From Isotricha intestinalis (Eukaryota > Ciliophora > Litostomatea > Vestibuliferida > Isotrichidae): a DNA stretch of 50,926 nt. The position numbers were made by a program, and so were the translations under genes. Where the stretch lies: the NCBI GenBank assembly GCA_023807065.1, contig JAJJLU010003572.1, forward strand, positions 1 through 50,926, read 5' to 3'. A model generated the notes under the pieces. The model was not told where the DNA came from and made no database searches. It was given only the letters and a program-made list of their open reading frames with translations. Of this stretch, positions 15,735 to 26,275 are shown one piece after another (the first letter of the stretch is position 1; every line of letters begins with the position of its first letter).

Positions 15735-18221
15735 TTATTTATATTTTATAAATACCTCTTTATCTTTCTTTTTAAATATAAATTTTTCAATTCCATGAAA
15801 AATATTATAACTCATGAAATTTTTATTAAATTTTTTAGATAAAGAATCCATTAAAAATAAAAGCAAATTAGTTTTTTTTTTATTTCTAACAATATAAAAA
15901 CTTTGAAAACTTTCTTTTTCTATAATAAAACTATTAGATTTATTACTTTTATTTTCAGAAAAAAAATCTTCTCTATCTTTTAAACTTCTTTTACTAAATT
16001 GAAGTAAAATTTTTTCTAAAGTATTATAATTATTCAATTTAATTAATTGTGTTAATTCATAAAAATTAATTTCAATAGAAGAAATAATGATAATTTCTTT
16101 TAAACTTTTTGGATATTCTGAAAAAAAAAGATAAAATAAATCACTTATTAAATTATAATTATTAATAGTATTATTTAAACTAATTTGTAAAGTTAATAAA
16201 TTAGAATTTGAAGAAAATTCACTTGAAGTTATATATAAAATTAAATTTTCAAAAGTATCTTTATCTAAATAACCAATTGATAAATAATTTAAATTTGGTG
16301 AAATAATATTATAAATATGAGTAATATTAAAAAAATTTGAATGAAAAGTTAAATTTTTTAACTTTGATAATTTATTTTGAAATAAATTTCTTTTACTTAA
16401 ACAATGATTTAAAAAAGGATTTTTTCTATTATCAATAAAAGAATATTCAGCTTGAATAATTAAAGTTTCATAATTATTAAAGTTTTTTTCAAGTAAAACA
16501 AATAAATTGATAAAGAATTTCAATAAAACTAATAAATAATCTTCACTATTTCTAAGCACAGAAGGAATATCAAATAATAAACTCAATTCTTTAATTTCAT
16601 TTTTTTTTGTCAATAAAAGAAAAAATTTACTTAAATTATTTTCAAAAGAATTTATTAATTTATTCAATATTAAAGAATCAATTTCTGTATGGACTCCTCC
16701 TTCAAAATTTGAAAAATTTTCAATTTTCGGGAAAATAGATTTAAAATTATAATTTAATGTAAATAATAATTTTAATAACATTTGAGGAGAAAAATATTCT
16801 TCTGGAGGAAAAAAACTTAATCTTAAACTTTTTAAATTTTCATTTTTATAAATAAATCCTATTAATTTTTCAAAAGAATTTGAATCTAAACTATTAAAAT
16901 CATAAGTAAATCCAATTAAATTTGAATTAAAAGTGAAAAAATTTAAAAATTGAAAATTCATTAATATAACATTATTTTTATTTAAATAATTTAAAATATC
17001 TTTTTCCATTTCATCAGGAATAATAAAATTAGCGTTATATAAATTTTTAATTTTAGAAATAAAAAATGAATAAATAATAATTAATTGGAAAGTTTTATCA
17101 TATTTTTTCAAAAATTCATCATAAGTCAAATTATATTTTTTATCATTTACTATATTTAAAAATGGTTCTTCATCAATAGTTAAACTAAAAATATCTTCAA
17201 AAGAATCACTATTATTATTTTCATCTTCTTCTTCTTTAAAATTTAATTCATGAATTGGATCAAATATTCTTTTATTATTATAATAACCAGAATAATTTGT
17301 ATTTTTAATAAGTTTTTTACTTGAATTTCCTAAATTTATTAATTCTTCGTTATATAAATTATAATAATCTTTATATATTTCTTCATTTGATAAATCAATT
17401 TCTATTTCCATTAAATTTTGAAATAACCATTCATTGTTTAATAAAATAAAAATATTATTTCTTATTATTTCTTCATCAATATCATTCTCAATTTTTAATT
17501 TTATTTTTTTAACTTTTTCAAATTTTTTAATAAGAATCATACATTCAATTGGAATAATATAATATTTATCATCTTTAAATTCTTGGAATTTATAATTTAA
17601 ATTATTTTGATTAATTAAATTTAAATGCTTTATAGTTCTTATTTTTTTTGGAGAACTTGATAAATTTGTTCTAGATAAATCTTCATTCATTGAATTATTT
17701 GTACTTGAAGGAGGAGATATACTTGTACTTAAATGAAAATTATTTATAACCTTTTCATTTATATATCTTTTCAATACATCAAAATTACTTTTTTTAAATT
17801 TTTTTATTTCATTTAAAAATGTTTCATAATTGTTTACTATTTTACTTTTTGATAATTTATTATATATTACTGATATTATTATTGATAAATCATATAATTC
17901 ATTACTTGTTAAATTCAATGTTACATCTTCTTTTTTATTTAAAATACTATTTAATGTTTTAACTACTAATTTTTTATTTTTTCCATTTTTTATTTTTTCT
18001 GATATTGCTATATTAATTTTAAAAACATCTTTTAATGAATTTTCAGGAAGAATTATATCAAAAAATTTATTTATTTCTTTTCCAATATTATCATCAGAAA
18101 CTAAAGAAAGTGTAGTAAATAAATTTAAAGTTTCATTCTTTTGAAATTGTTCGTCTGTTAATTCGAAATTTGTTTTATGATCTATTTTAAGAAAAGGAAG
18201 AAATTCTTTTTTCATATTCAT
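15735..18221 (-). CDS. Large LRR-like protein of unknown function
   Basis: 828 aa, soluble, with no TM segments. The N-terminal 200 residues are helical and the linker near 170-195 is Ser-rich. From about 220 onward many strand-like segments of the pattern Leu-x-x-Leu-x-Leu/Ile recur at roughly 25-30 residue spacing, for example Lys-Ile-Lys-Leu-Lys-Ile, Leu-Met-Glu-Ile-Glu-Ile and Leu-Lys-Ser-Leu-Arg-Leu. They are separated by helices containing Asn. This is the look of a divergent leucine-rich-repeat solenoid, used for protein binding. An acidic stretch lies at about 335-345. No specific family can be given. Confidence 0.65.
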   Translation of the reverse strand: MNMKKEFLPFLKIDHKTNFELTDEQFQKNETLNLFTTLSLVSDDNIGKEINKFFDIILPENSLKDVFKINIAISEKIKNGKNKKLVVKTLNSILNKKEDVTLNLTSNELYDLSIIISVIYNKLSKSKIVNNYETFLNEIKKFKKSNFDVLKRYINEKVINNFHLSTSISPPSSTNNSMNEDLSRTNLSSSPKKIRTIKHLNLINQNNLNYKFQEFKDDKYYIIPIECMILIKKFEKVKKIKLKIENDIDEEIIRNNIFILLNNEWLFQNLMEIEIDLSNEEIYKDYYNLYNEELINLGNSSKKLIKNTNYSGYYNNKRIFDPIHELNFKEEEDENNNSDSFEDIFSLTIDEEPFLNIVNDKKYNLTYDEFLKKYDKTFQLIIIYSFFISKIKNLYNANFIIPDEMEKDILNYLNKNNVILMNFQFLNFFTFNSNLIGFTYDFNSLDSNSFEKLIGFIYKNENLKSLRLSFFPPEEYFSPQMLLKLLFTLNYNFKSIFPKIENFSNFEGGVHTEIDSLILNKLINSFENNLSKFFLLLTKKNEIKELSLLFDIPSVLRNSEDYLLVLLKFFINLFVLLEKNFNNYETLIIQAEYSFIDNRKNPFLNHCLSKRNLFQNKLSKLKNLTFHSNFFNITHIYNIISPNLNYLSIGYLDKDTFENLILYITSSEFSSNSNLLTLQISLNNTINNYNLISDLFYLFFSEYPKSLKEIIIISSIEINFYELTQLIKLNNYNTLEKILLQFSKRSLKDREDFFSENKSNKSNSFIIEKESFQSFYIVRNKKKTNLLLFLMDSLSKKFNKNFMSYNIFHGIEKFIFKKKDKEVFIKYK

Positions 18222-18365
18222 TAATTGTATAAAATAAATATAAAATATTTTCTTAATTTTTAATAATAATTATTTCTTTAAAATCATTTATAAATAGAAA
18301 TTAAAAATAAAAGTAAAATTAAATTAATTTTCAAAATTAATATTTGATTAATTAAACATTTAAAT

Positions 18366-19358
18366 ATGAGTGTTCAAAATCAAAAAATAAAAATAATATT
18401 ATCATATTATCATAATAATCAAACATTAATAACTCCAATTCATAAAAATCTTTCATATATAAAGGATAAAATATTTAATATTTATTATCCAATATCAGGA
18501 GAAATAACAATATTATATAATAAAAAAAATTTAAACAAAGAATTAGATAAACCTTTAGGTTTACTTTTTCCAGGACAATCAATGGTAAAATTAGATATAA
18601 TTAAAAATGAGAAAATTATTTTTAAACAAAATAAAAATTTAAAAAATAGTCAATCTACCATTTTTTTTAATAATAAATTGTATGAAAAAAAAAAATTACC
18701 TCCTATTAATATTAAACTAAGAGCTAAAAGTCCAAATATAAAAGATTCAAATAAAATTTCTTGTTATGAATGTTTTAAAGCAATTTCTTTTATTTTTTGT
18801 AGAAATTGTAATAAATTTTTATGTGAAAAATGTCATAAAAAAAATCATTTAAATCATTTAACAATTGATTTATTTAATGATGATAGATTATGTTTAATAT
18901 TTTATAAAGATAAATTATTAAAAGAATTAAGAGAAAATTTAAATATTTATGAAAGAATAGATTTAATAAAAGAAAAAGAAATTGATATTGAAAAATGGGG
19001 AAAAATTTTTACTGAGAAAATTGATAATATTAATGAAGCTTCTTTACAAATTCAAAATACTGTGAATAAAAATTTTAAAAATGAACAAATTAATATCGGA
19101 AATGATATTGATGATGTGTATTATTTTGTTAAAAATAAATTAGATAATGTAAATTATAATAATATTAAAAATCCTCTTGATTTATTTTTAGAAATTAATA
19201 AAAATGAAAAAGAAATTTCAAAATTATTTCATGATTCTATTTTATTAAATAAAAAAGATAATTTAAAAAATAAAATTAAAAATATTTATTCTAGAATTGA
19301 AGATGAAATTGAAAATATTATACAAGAAATTGAAAATGATAATGAAATACCAAAATAA
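18366..19358 (+). CDS. Ubiquitin-like plus B-box zinc-finger protein
   Basis: 330 aa. Residues 6-80 resemble a ubiquitin-like or doublecortin-like fold: a beta-hairpin, a helix, then Gly-Glu-Ile-Thr-Ile-Leu-Tyr and a Gly-Leu-Leu-Phe-Pro-Gly turn. A B-box type zinc finger follows at about 137-170 (Cys-x2-Cys ... Cys-x2-Cys ... Cys-x2-Cys ... His-x2-His pattern). A long C-terminal coiled coil (about 185-330) completes a TRIM-like order, but no RING is present. The gene is divergent from the 15735-18221 gene with only 144 bp between ATGs. It is possibly a scaffold or ubiquitin-pathway adaptor. Confidence 0.7.
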   Translation: MSVQNQKIKIILSYYHNNQTLITPIHKNLSYIKDKIFNIYYPISGEITILYNKKNLNKELDKPLGLLFPGQSMVKLDIIKNEKIIFKQNKNLKNSQSTIFFNNKLYEKKKLPPINIKLRAKSPNIKDSNKISCYECFKAISFIFCRNCNKFLCEKCHKKNHLNHLTIDLFNDDRLCLIFYKDKLLKELRENLNIYERIDLIKEKEIDIEKWGKIFTEKIDNINEASLQIQNTVNKNFKNEQINIGNDIDDVYYFVKNKLDNVNYNNIKNPLDLFLEINKNEKEISKLFHDSILLNKKDNLKNKIKNIYSRIEDEIENIIQEIENDNEIPK

Positions 19359-19724
19359 TTATTTTCTATTAATATATCTTTTTTAATATAATTATTATAT
19401 TATTTTTTAGTAAAGAAACAATTAAAAAATATAAAAGATAAATCATAATTAATTTTATTTTAGTTTCAAATATTTATTAATTCTAATATAGAAAAATCAT
19501 TATTTTTTCTTAAGTGTTTGATTAATCTTTTTAATAATTTTTATTTAAATAAAATTTTTTTTTTTCATTTAAACATATTTTATCAATATTTTAAATGTTT
19601 GAAATGATTGAATAAATAAATTTAAAAAAATTGTTTAACATTGAGTTAAGTAAATTTATAAAATTATTGTATTATTTATTTTAAAAATAGGAAAACCAAA
19701 TACAAAAAATATATATAATAATGA
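19359..19724. other. Intergenic region, nothing recognised
   Basis: 366 bp of A+T-rich sequence between convergent genes. Confidence 0.6.
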
Positions 19725-20530
19725 TTATTTATTTTTAATATCATAATAAATTTTAGTATTAGGATCAAAATAAATTCCTTCTTCTTCATCATAAATTAAA
19801 TTTTCATAATTTTTAATAACTTTATAATTATTATTAGAATTAGTACTTATTCGAGAATTTAAAAGTGGATTTTTATCTTCTTCATTAATTAAATTATTTT
19901 TAATAATTTCTTTTTTATTTCCATAAGAATCAAAAGAAACTGGAATCATTTTTCCTATTGGAGGTGAATATGGTCTATTACTATCTAATTTAAAATTAAT
20001 TTTTAAATCTTCTAAATTATTATCAATATCAAAAAAGTTTTTTTTTTCTTTTTCTTTTATTTTATTATTTGTTAAATTTAAATTGTTTTTGTTTTCATTT
20101 GATTTTATTTTTTTTTTATCTATGTTTATTATTTTTGATTTTTCTTTATTTTCTTTTTTATTAAAAGTTGATAATAATGTTAAATTATCATTTAAATCAT
20201 ATATTTCTTCAATACTTTCATTTGAATTTTTTTTATCTAAATTTTTATTTGTATTTTCATGATAATTATTAAATTTATTAAATAATTCTTTATTATTAAA
20301 ATTTTTCAAATTTACTTCTTCGTTTTTATTTCTTATTACTTTTATATTTGAATAATCATTTTGATTTTTTATCAAATCTTCTTTTTTTTTTTCTTGAATT
20401 GATAGTTTATTTCCATATGAAGATTTTATTTTTTTTTCTTTTTTTATTTTTTCTTTGGAATAATTATGAGATAAATTTTTTTTAGAAGAATTATTACTAT
20501 TATTTAACTTATTAGGAGAAATAGAATATC

Positions 20531-20588
<58 letters not shown>

Positions 20589-21687
20589 TATAATATCATC
20601 ATTAATATCAATAAATCCAGTAATTTTATTATTATTATTTTTATTTGAATTATTAATCTTTGCATTATAATGAATTTGACTTTTTAAAATATTAAACCCA
20701 GGAAGTTTTCTTCCAAATTTAACATTGTCTTTTGTTCTTTGAGCTAAAGTATTTTTTTTAGAGTTACTCATATTTAAACTACTACTTTTGTTATTATTAT
20801 TATTATTGTTATTATTAATATTATTAATATTATTATTTTTAAAATTTAATAAATAATTTGTTTGAATTTTTGAAGGTGAATTATCATTAATAAAAATATC
20901 TTTTGTACTTTCACTTTTCCTATTTATTTTATATAAAAATTTTTCTTTATTATTATATTTAATATTATTTCTTAAATTATTATGATATATATTTTCCCCG
21001 TTTAAATTATCTACTAATGATATAAAATTAATTCCTAAATTTAAAACAGGACAATAATTATTTTCTTCAATTCCTTTATTAAGATTTTCAATTTTTAAAT
21101 TAATAATATTATTCTTAATAATAATAATTCCTTTATTTACAGGTTCTTTCATATTTTTAATAGAATAAATTTTTCTAATTTTACAATTTCCACAAATATG
21201 AATATAATCAATGCATTTAAAAGATTGAAATTGAAAGCATTGATTTAATAAATTTCCAATATCAATATAAAGATTAATCCAATTATTAATTATTAAATTA
21301 TTAATTGAGATTTGACAATTAAATTGATTAATAATATTTTCTTTTAATGAAGTTAAAAAAGTAAAACGCCTTTTTGTATCTGAATTATCAGTTGCTTTAA
21401 TTTCAATAGAAAAAGATTTTGAATTTAATAAAAAAAATTGAAATATAATAACATTATTATAAATTTTTATTGAATTCTTTTCATTATGTGGACATTGCAT
21501 TTTCGAATTTACATTCATTAAAGTTAAATAATTACTTTTTGAATGTGGTTCAAATCCTTTTTCTTTTTTTCCTGTAAATTTCCATTTTTTTATTAAATCT
21601 TCATCTAATTTTAAATTAATTATATATATTTTAATTACTTGTACTATATAATTCTATACAAGGTCCATTTTGAAAATATGAATTCAT
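19725..21687 (-). CDS. CFAP20-domain protein, two exons with a mini-intron
   Basis: Exon 1 (21639-21687) starts at ATG 21687; exon 2 runs 19725-21604; the product is about 642 aa. The N-terminal ~170 residues match the CFAP20/CFAP20DC domain. Landmarks are Phe-Gln-Asn-Gly at the start, a Trp-Lys-Phe-Thr-Gly early strand, Ser-Ile-Glu-Ile-Lys-Ala-Thr-Asp and Lys-Arg-Arg-Phe-Thr-Phe. Then come Trp-Ile-Asn-Leu-Tyr-Ile-Asp-Ile, Phe-Gln-Ser-Phe-Lys-Cys-Ile-Asp and Cys-Lys-Ile-Arg-Lys-Ile-Tyr. CFAP20 is an axonemal doublet inner-junction protein, so a ciliary or centriolar role is likely. The rest is low complexity with an Asn run, then a short ordered C-terminus. Without the intron the domain start would be lost at an in-frame TAA. 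Confidence 0.85.
20532..20588. repeat. (ATT)n microsatellite coding for poly-Asn
   Basis: An uninterrupted ATT run of about 19 units lies inside the CFAP20-domain gene. It is read on the minus strand as AAT (Asn) within a longer Asn stretch. Confidence 0.95.
21605..21638 (-). other. 34-bp mini-intron (GTAATT...TTAG)
   Basis: On the minus strand, GT at 21638-21637 and AG at 21606-21605 bound 34 A+T-only bases. Removing them joins the exons in frame in phase 1 and restores the CFAP20-domain start. A donor 6 bp upstream (GTACAAGT) would also keep the frame, giving a 40-bp intron and two fewer codons. Confidence 0.75.
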
Positions 21688-21763
21688 TTTATTAATTAAA
21701 AAAAAAAAAATTATTATTTTATTAATGATTATAAGGAATTTAAATTAAAAAAAAATAAAAATA

Positions 21764-22846
21764 ATGAAATATATTATTAATCTATTTTACTTTTATTTTA
21801 TCTTTAAATATATAAAAAGTGAAAGAATATTAGATTCAAATTGTAACGAAATTAATTCTTGTTATTATTGTTTTTTAAATGAAAATTGTGTTTGGTGTTC
21901 AAATTTAAATTCTTGTACAAACATAAAGTTTAAAAATAATTGTAATATGTCATTTATTGATGAATTAATAAATAAAAATAATTATAAATTTTTAACTGAA
22001 CAATATCAATGTATTAATCAAGAATCAGATATTGAAATTTATTATAATGAAAATAAATTTTATTATTCTCTTAAAAAAAAAGAAAATGAAAATTACGAAA
22101 TTTTATATAAAATTATTTGCTTTGAATATTCAAAAGTTATTAAAATTAATATTAATATTGAATTATTAAATGATAAAGGTATATTAAATTTATCTTATTA
22201 TAATAACTTAAACGATGACAATAAAAATTTAAAAAATAATAAAAGTGATATTTCAATAAAAGAAAAAACAGTTAATTTATGTTTAAAAATTTCATATTTA
22301 TTTTTAGAATATGAAAATGATTCTTTGACAATAAAAATGGAAAAAACAGATTATATAAATTTTTTCCAAATAATAATTATTATAGGTTCTTGTATAATTT
22401 CTATATTTTTAATTTTATCATTAATAATTTTAGTATATAAAAAATGTGGTAAAAACTATAATAAAATTTCAAAAAATCAAAAAACTCGAATTTTAGGAAG
22501 AAAATATAATCATTTAAAACAACAAAGTGAAATGAATTCAACAGGATTAAATTCAATAAACAACAATACTCTTAAAGTTGATGAAGTTAATAATGAAAGA
22601 ATAAATAAAAAAATTATTAATGAAAACTTATTAAAAAAAATAAATTTATTACCTTCTTTTATTTTAGATGATAATCATTCTTCATTTCAATTATATGATT
22701 GTAGAATATGTGGAAAAAAATTTAGTAATAAAAATAATATTATTATTTTATCTTGTAATCATTTTTTTCATAAATCTTGTTTGGAAAAACAAATTATAAT
22801 AAATGAAAATAATAAATGTATTTTATGTAAATCAAATATTATTTAA
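21764..22846 (+). CDS. PSI-domain, single-pass membrane RING-H2 protein
   Basis: 360 aa with a signal peptide (about 1-18) and a Cys-rich PSI-like module at about 27-60 (Cys-x5-Cys-x2-Cys-x5-Cys-x2-Cys-x5-Cys, with Val-Trp-Cys). A short extracellular strand-rich region follows, then a TM helix (about 202-226) and a cytosolic linker. The C-terminal RING-H2 has Cys313, Cys316, Cys331, His333, His336, Cys339, Cys352 and Cys355. It is predicted to be a membrane E3 ubiquitin ligase with an extracellular sensing module, similar in topology to PA-TM-RING proteins but with PSI in place of PA. The Trp usually found between the sixth and seventh ligands is missing. The start is 76 bp from the divergent CFAP20-domain gene. 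Confidence 0.85.
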   Translation: MKYIINLFYFYFIFKYIKSERILDSNCNEINSCYYCFLNENCVWCSNLNSCTNIKFKNNCNMSFIDELINKNNYKFLTEQYQCINQESDIEIYYNENKFYYSLKKKENENYEILYKIICFEYSKVIKININIELLNDKGILNLSYYNNLNDDNKNLKNNKSDISIKEKTVNLCLKISYLFLEYENDSLTIKMEKTDYINFFQIIIIIGSCIISIFLILSLIILVYKKCGKNYNKISKNQKTRILGRKYNHLKQQSEMNSTGLNSINNNTLKVDEVNNERINKKIINENLLKKINLLPSFILDDNHSSFQLYDCRICGKKFSNKNNIIILSCNHFFHKSCLEKQIIINENNKCILCKSNII

Positions 22847-23206
22847 TTTATTTATAATAAACAATCTATTTTAAAAATAATAAATTAAACTTCAAAAACT
22901 TTATAAAATAAAAATATTAAATTAGTTTCATTATTAATGGTAATTTCATTTTCAAAAAATATTATTATATATTAACAATAATTAAAATAATTCTTCTCAA
23001 TTTATTTCCATTTAAATAATCTCTTTTATATTGTTACAAAAAATTTGTTTTATTATTTTAACAATATAAGTTTTTTTTCTTAAATTTCCATTTTTGAAAC
23101 ACAAATTTTATGTTTTTGAACTTTTTATTTTCATTTATTTTTTTAACTTTATTTCATTTATTTTTTGAAATAATGAATGATTAATAAGAGTTTTTTACTA
23201 TAATTT
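22847..23206. other. Intergenic region, nothing recognised
   Basis: 360 bp of T-rich sequence between convergent genes. Confidence 0.6.
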
Positions 23207-24136
23207 TTATATATTATTATTAGAATATTTAATATTTTTATTTGAGAAATATTTATTTGTTGGAGCAATAGTTCCATTTAAATATAAAATATTATTTTTC
23301 CTTTTTTTACAATCATCAAATAATTTAAAGTTTTTGATATTAAAATTATTTTTTGAATTTCCTATTAATTCTGAATGATTTTTTTCATTAAATATTATTG
23401 ACTTAATTGACTTATTTTTAGTATAAAAGTTACTTAAATTAATAAGTTTAAATTTTGTATTTATTTTCATTTTATTATATAAACTTGGAGATTTTTTTGT
23501 GATAAATATATCTTTTAAATTTTCAATTTCATTTAAATTTTCTTTTTTATCATATTTAATACAACAAGAATTACTTTTTTTATTTTTTTGATAATTTCTT
23601 GATTTTTTTTCTAATTTAGAATTATTCAAAAAATTTAACATTGAAGTAGATAAAAGAGTTTTCATTTGAGTAATGTTATTTATATTTATATATTTATGTT
23701 TTTTATTTCTACTATTAGATTTAGAAATATAAGTTGAATTTAATTTTATTTTTTCAAATATTGAATTTAAATTGTTTTTTTGACTTTGATTTTGAATTGA
23801 TTTTATTGAATTACTTTTATTATTTAAATTAATATTATTATCATTATTTCTTGAAGAAAATAATTTTTTAAAAGGACTTTTCATATTTTTTTTATTATTT
23901 TTTTGAGATAATGAAACAATGATAGATTTAATATTTCTACTATTTTCATTTACATTTATTTTTTTAAAAAAAGTTTCTTCTTTTGAATGAATTTTATTTT
24001 CCTTATTTAATTTATTTGATAATATTTCTAAATGATTATATAAATCAATATATTTAAAATGTGCTCCTCCTTCATAAAATTTAATTTTTTCTTCTTTTTT
24101 ATTATTATTATAATATATTCCTCTATAACTTTCCAT
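23207..24136 (-). CDS. Unnamed Lys/Asn/Ser-rich protein
   Basis: 309 aa. The N-terminus (about 18-45) has an ordered motif, Phe-Tyr-Glu-Gly-Gly-Ala-His-Phe-Lys-Tyr-x-Asp-Leu-Tyr, that looks conserved and of a type I associate with protist proteins. The remainder is low complexity and basic, with many Ser-Lys and Asn runs and no TM segment. No family name can be given. Confidence 0.6.
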   Translation of the reverse strand: MESYRGIYYNNNKKEEKIKFYEGGAHFKYIDLYNHLEILSNKLNKENKIHSKEETFFKKINVNENSRNIKSIIVSLSQKNNKKNMKSPFKKLFSSRNNDNNINLNNKSNSIKSIQNQSQKNNLNSIFEKIKLNSTYISKSNSRNKKHKYININNITQMKTLLSTSMLNFLNNSKLEKKSRNYQKNKKSNSCCIKYDKKENLNEIENLKDIFITKKSPSLYNKMKINTKFKLINLSNFYTKNKSIKSIIFNEKNHSELIGNSKNNFNIKNFKLFDDCKKRKNNILYLNGTIAPTNKYFSNKNIKYSNNNI

Positions 24137-24371
24137 TATTTAAAAAAAAAATAATTGTTAATATTAAATATTTTTTTATATTAAAAAAAATTTAATTAAT
24201 ATTTAAAGGATGATAATCAATCAAAAGAATTAAAAAATTTCCTAATCTAATTAAGAAATTTTTTAAATTATAATTTTAGTTAATCTATTATACAAATAAG
24301 TAAAAAAAAGAAATAATTATTTATTGAAATTTCTTTAAAAAAAAAAAAGAATTAATTATTATAAATAAATA

Positions 24372-25700
24372 TTAATTTTTTTTCTTTTTTTGATATGGAA
24401 ATATTAAAACATTTTTATTTAATCTAACAGGAGAAACATTAGTAGTTTTAAATTTAAGTTTATATCTATTAATATTTTCATTAGTATTTATAATTTTAAT
24501 AGTTTTTTTTTCTTTCAAAAAATTTCCTCTATCAGTAAAGCAGAAATTATTTTTTTTTTTATTTAAAGGCATTTTTAATTTTTTTAAAATATTTTCTTCT
24601 TTTTTTTTATTAGTATTTGTTAAAATTGGTAATTTTGAAAAAGAATTATTTGTTGATAACACTTTAAGAACAAATTTTTGATTATTTCTTTTTTTTTTAT
24701 TTGATATTGTATTAATAAAACAATTATTAGTATAATTTTTTTCATTTTCATTAAAATAATTTTTTAATATTTCTTTATTATTAAATTTATAATGTTGATT
24801 GTTTCTATTATTTAAATTATTAATATTATTAATTAAAATATTATTATTATTATTATTTGTTTGTGAAAAATTTTTTGTTAAATTTTTTAAAATTGATTTA
24901 ACAGTGTCATCATCATATGAAAAGCTTAAATTATTTTTTTCTAAATTTCGAGTTGTTATTTTTTTATTCGATAAATTATTTTCTTTTTTCATAGAATAAA
25001 TTTCATTATATTTATTAATATCATTTAAATTTTCTTTTGATAAATTTAAAGATAAAGAAGTTACTTTACAATGACTTTGACTTTGAATATTAATAATTTT
25101 AGAAAACTTTTCTTTTTTTTTATCAAGAAGAAAATTTAGTATTTTATTTTTTCTCCTTTTTTTTTCTTTAATTATTTCTTTTTGTAATTTATATTTAATT
25201 TGATAATATTTAAATAAAACTTTTGAACAATCACCTAAATGGAAAAAAATAGGAAAAATTTTTAAAGAATTATAATTTAATCTATAAAATTCTTCAAATT
25301 TTTTTATTTTATTTAAACTTTCTTTTTTTTTGTAAATTCTTTTAAAACATTCTACATCATCATTCCAAAATAAAAGATCTTTAAATAAACTTATTATATG
25401 AGATTTTCCATCAAAAATTAAACCATTTATTATTTTTTTTTCAAATTTTTGAGGTGTTATATTATGTTTCTTTAAATTTAATTTTATTATTTTTGAATTC
25501 GATATATAATCATTTTCTGCTGTCAAATTATTTTTTTTATTGTTATAATAATATCCAGATAATTTTTTTATTATAAAATATGATGTATTTATTGTTTTGT
25601 CTTTAAATATGTTTTTTTTTAAATTTATATCATATTTAAGTTGTAATGGACATTTTCTTTTTCTTCTTTCTTTTATTTTTTGAATAATTGCTTCATTCAT
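24372..25700 (-). CDS. Unnamed conserved-type protist protein
   Basis: 442 aa. Residues about 85-190 form an ordered block: Ile-Ile-Asn-Gly-Leu-Ile-Phe-Asp-x-Lys-Ser-His, then a helix with Phe-Lys-Asp, then Phe-x-Arg-x-Tyr-Lys-Lys-x-Glu-Ser-Leu and Phe-Glu-Glu-Phe-Tyr. I associate this kind of block with uncharacterised ciliate proteins, without a named family. The rest is low-complexity Lys/Asn. A short basic start and an ordered Pro-Val-Arg-Leu segment lie near the two termini. It is probably cytoskeletal or nuclear, but there is no direct evidence. Confidence 0.6.
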   Translation of the reverse strand: MNEAIIQKIKERRKRKCPLQLKYDINLKKNIFKDKTINTSYFIIKKLSGYYYNNKKNNLTAENDYISNSKIIKLNLKKHNITPQKFEKKIINGLIFDGKSHIISLFKDLLFWNDDVECFKRIYKKKESLNKIKKFEEFYRLNYNSLKIFPIFFHLGDCSKVLFKYYQIKYKLQKEIIKEKKRRKNKILNFLLDKKKEKFSKIINIQSQSHCKVTSLSLNLSKENLNDINKYNEIYSMKKENNLSNKKITTRNLEKNNLSFSYDDDTVKSILKNLTKNFSQTNNNNNNILINNINNLNNRNNQHYKFNNKEILKNYFNENEKNYTNNCFINTISNKKKRNNQKFVLKVLSTNNSFSKLPILTNTNKKKEENILKKLKMPLNKKKNNFCFTDRGNFLKEKKTIKIINTNENINRYKLKFKTTNVSPVRLNKNVLIFPYQKKKKN

Positions 25701-26275
25701 TTATATATATTTAACATTTATATTTTAAATTCTCATATTAATTTTTATTTTTTTCATCATTGTTTTAAATTAATATTAAAGTAAGATTTAAATATAATAA
25801 TAATAAAAATAAAGGAAAATAAGCATTTATTCAAATTTTAATATTTATTTTAGTTATATTATATTTTTTATATTAAAATTATAAATTAAAATACTTCATA
25901 TTTTTTAATTTCTTTTTTTTCTTTTTATACTTTTCCTTGATTATTTCAGTAAAAATAGTAAAAATTTTTTATTATATTTTCAATTTAAAAAATTATTATT
26001 TTAAGTAATAATCTAAAGATAAATATATTTTCTTAAATTCAAACATATTTCTTGTGTAATTAATAGGAATTTGAAAAAGAAAAAAATTTAAGATAATTAA
26101 ATGAAAAATATTTTAAAAATAATATTTATTTAATTATTCAACTTTTTATTTTTTAACTGGTTTTTTTTATTAAATACTAATATCATTTGGAAAATAATAA
26201 TATAATGGCATTAGTCAATAAAATAGAAATAATGTATATCTTGGATATAATTAATTCAATGTTTAGTTATTATTT
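25701..26275. other. Intergenic region, nothing recognised
   Basis: 575 bp between two minus-strand genes. A 98-codon plus-strand frame starting at 26187 mostly overlaps the next gene and is taken as a shadow. Confidence 0.55.
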
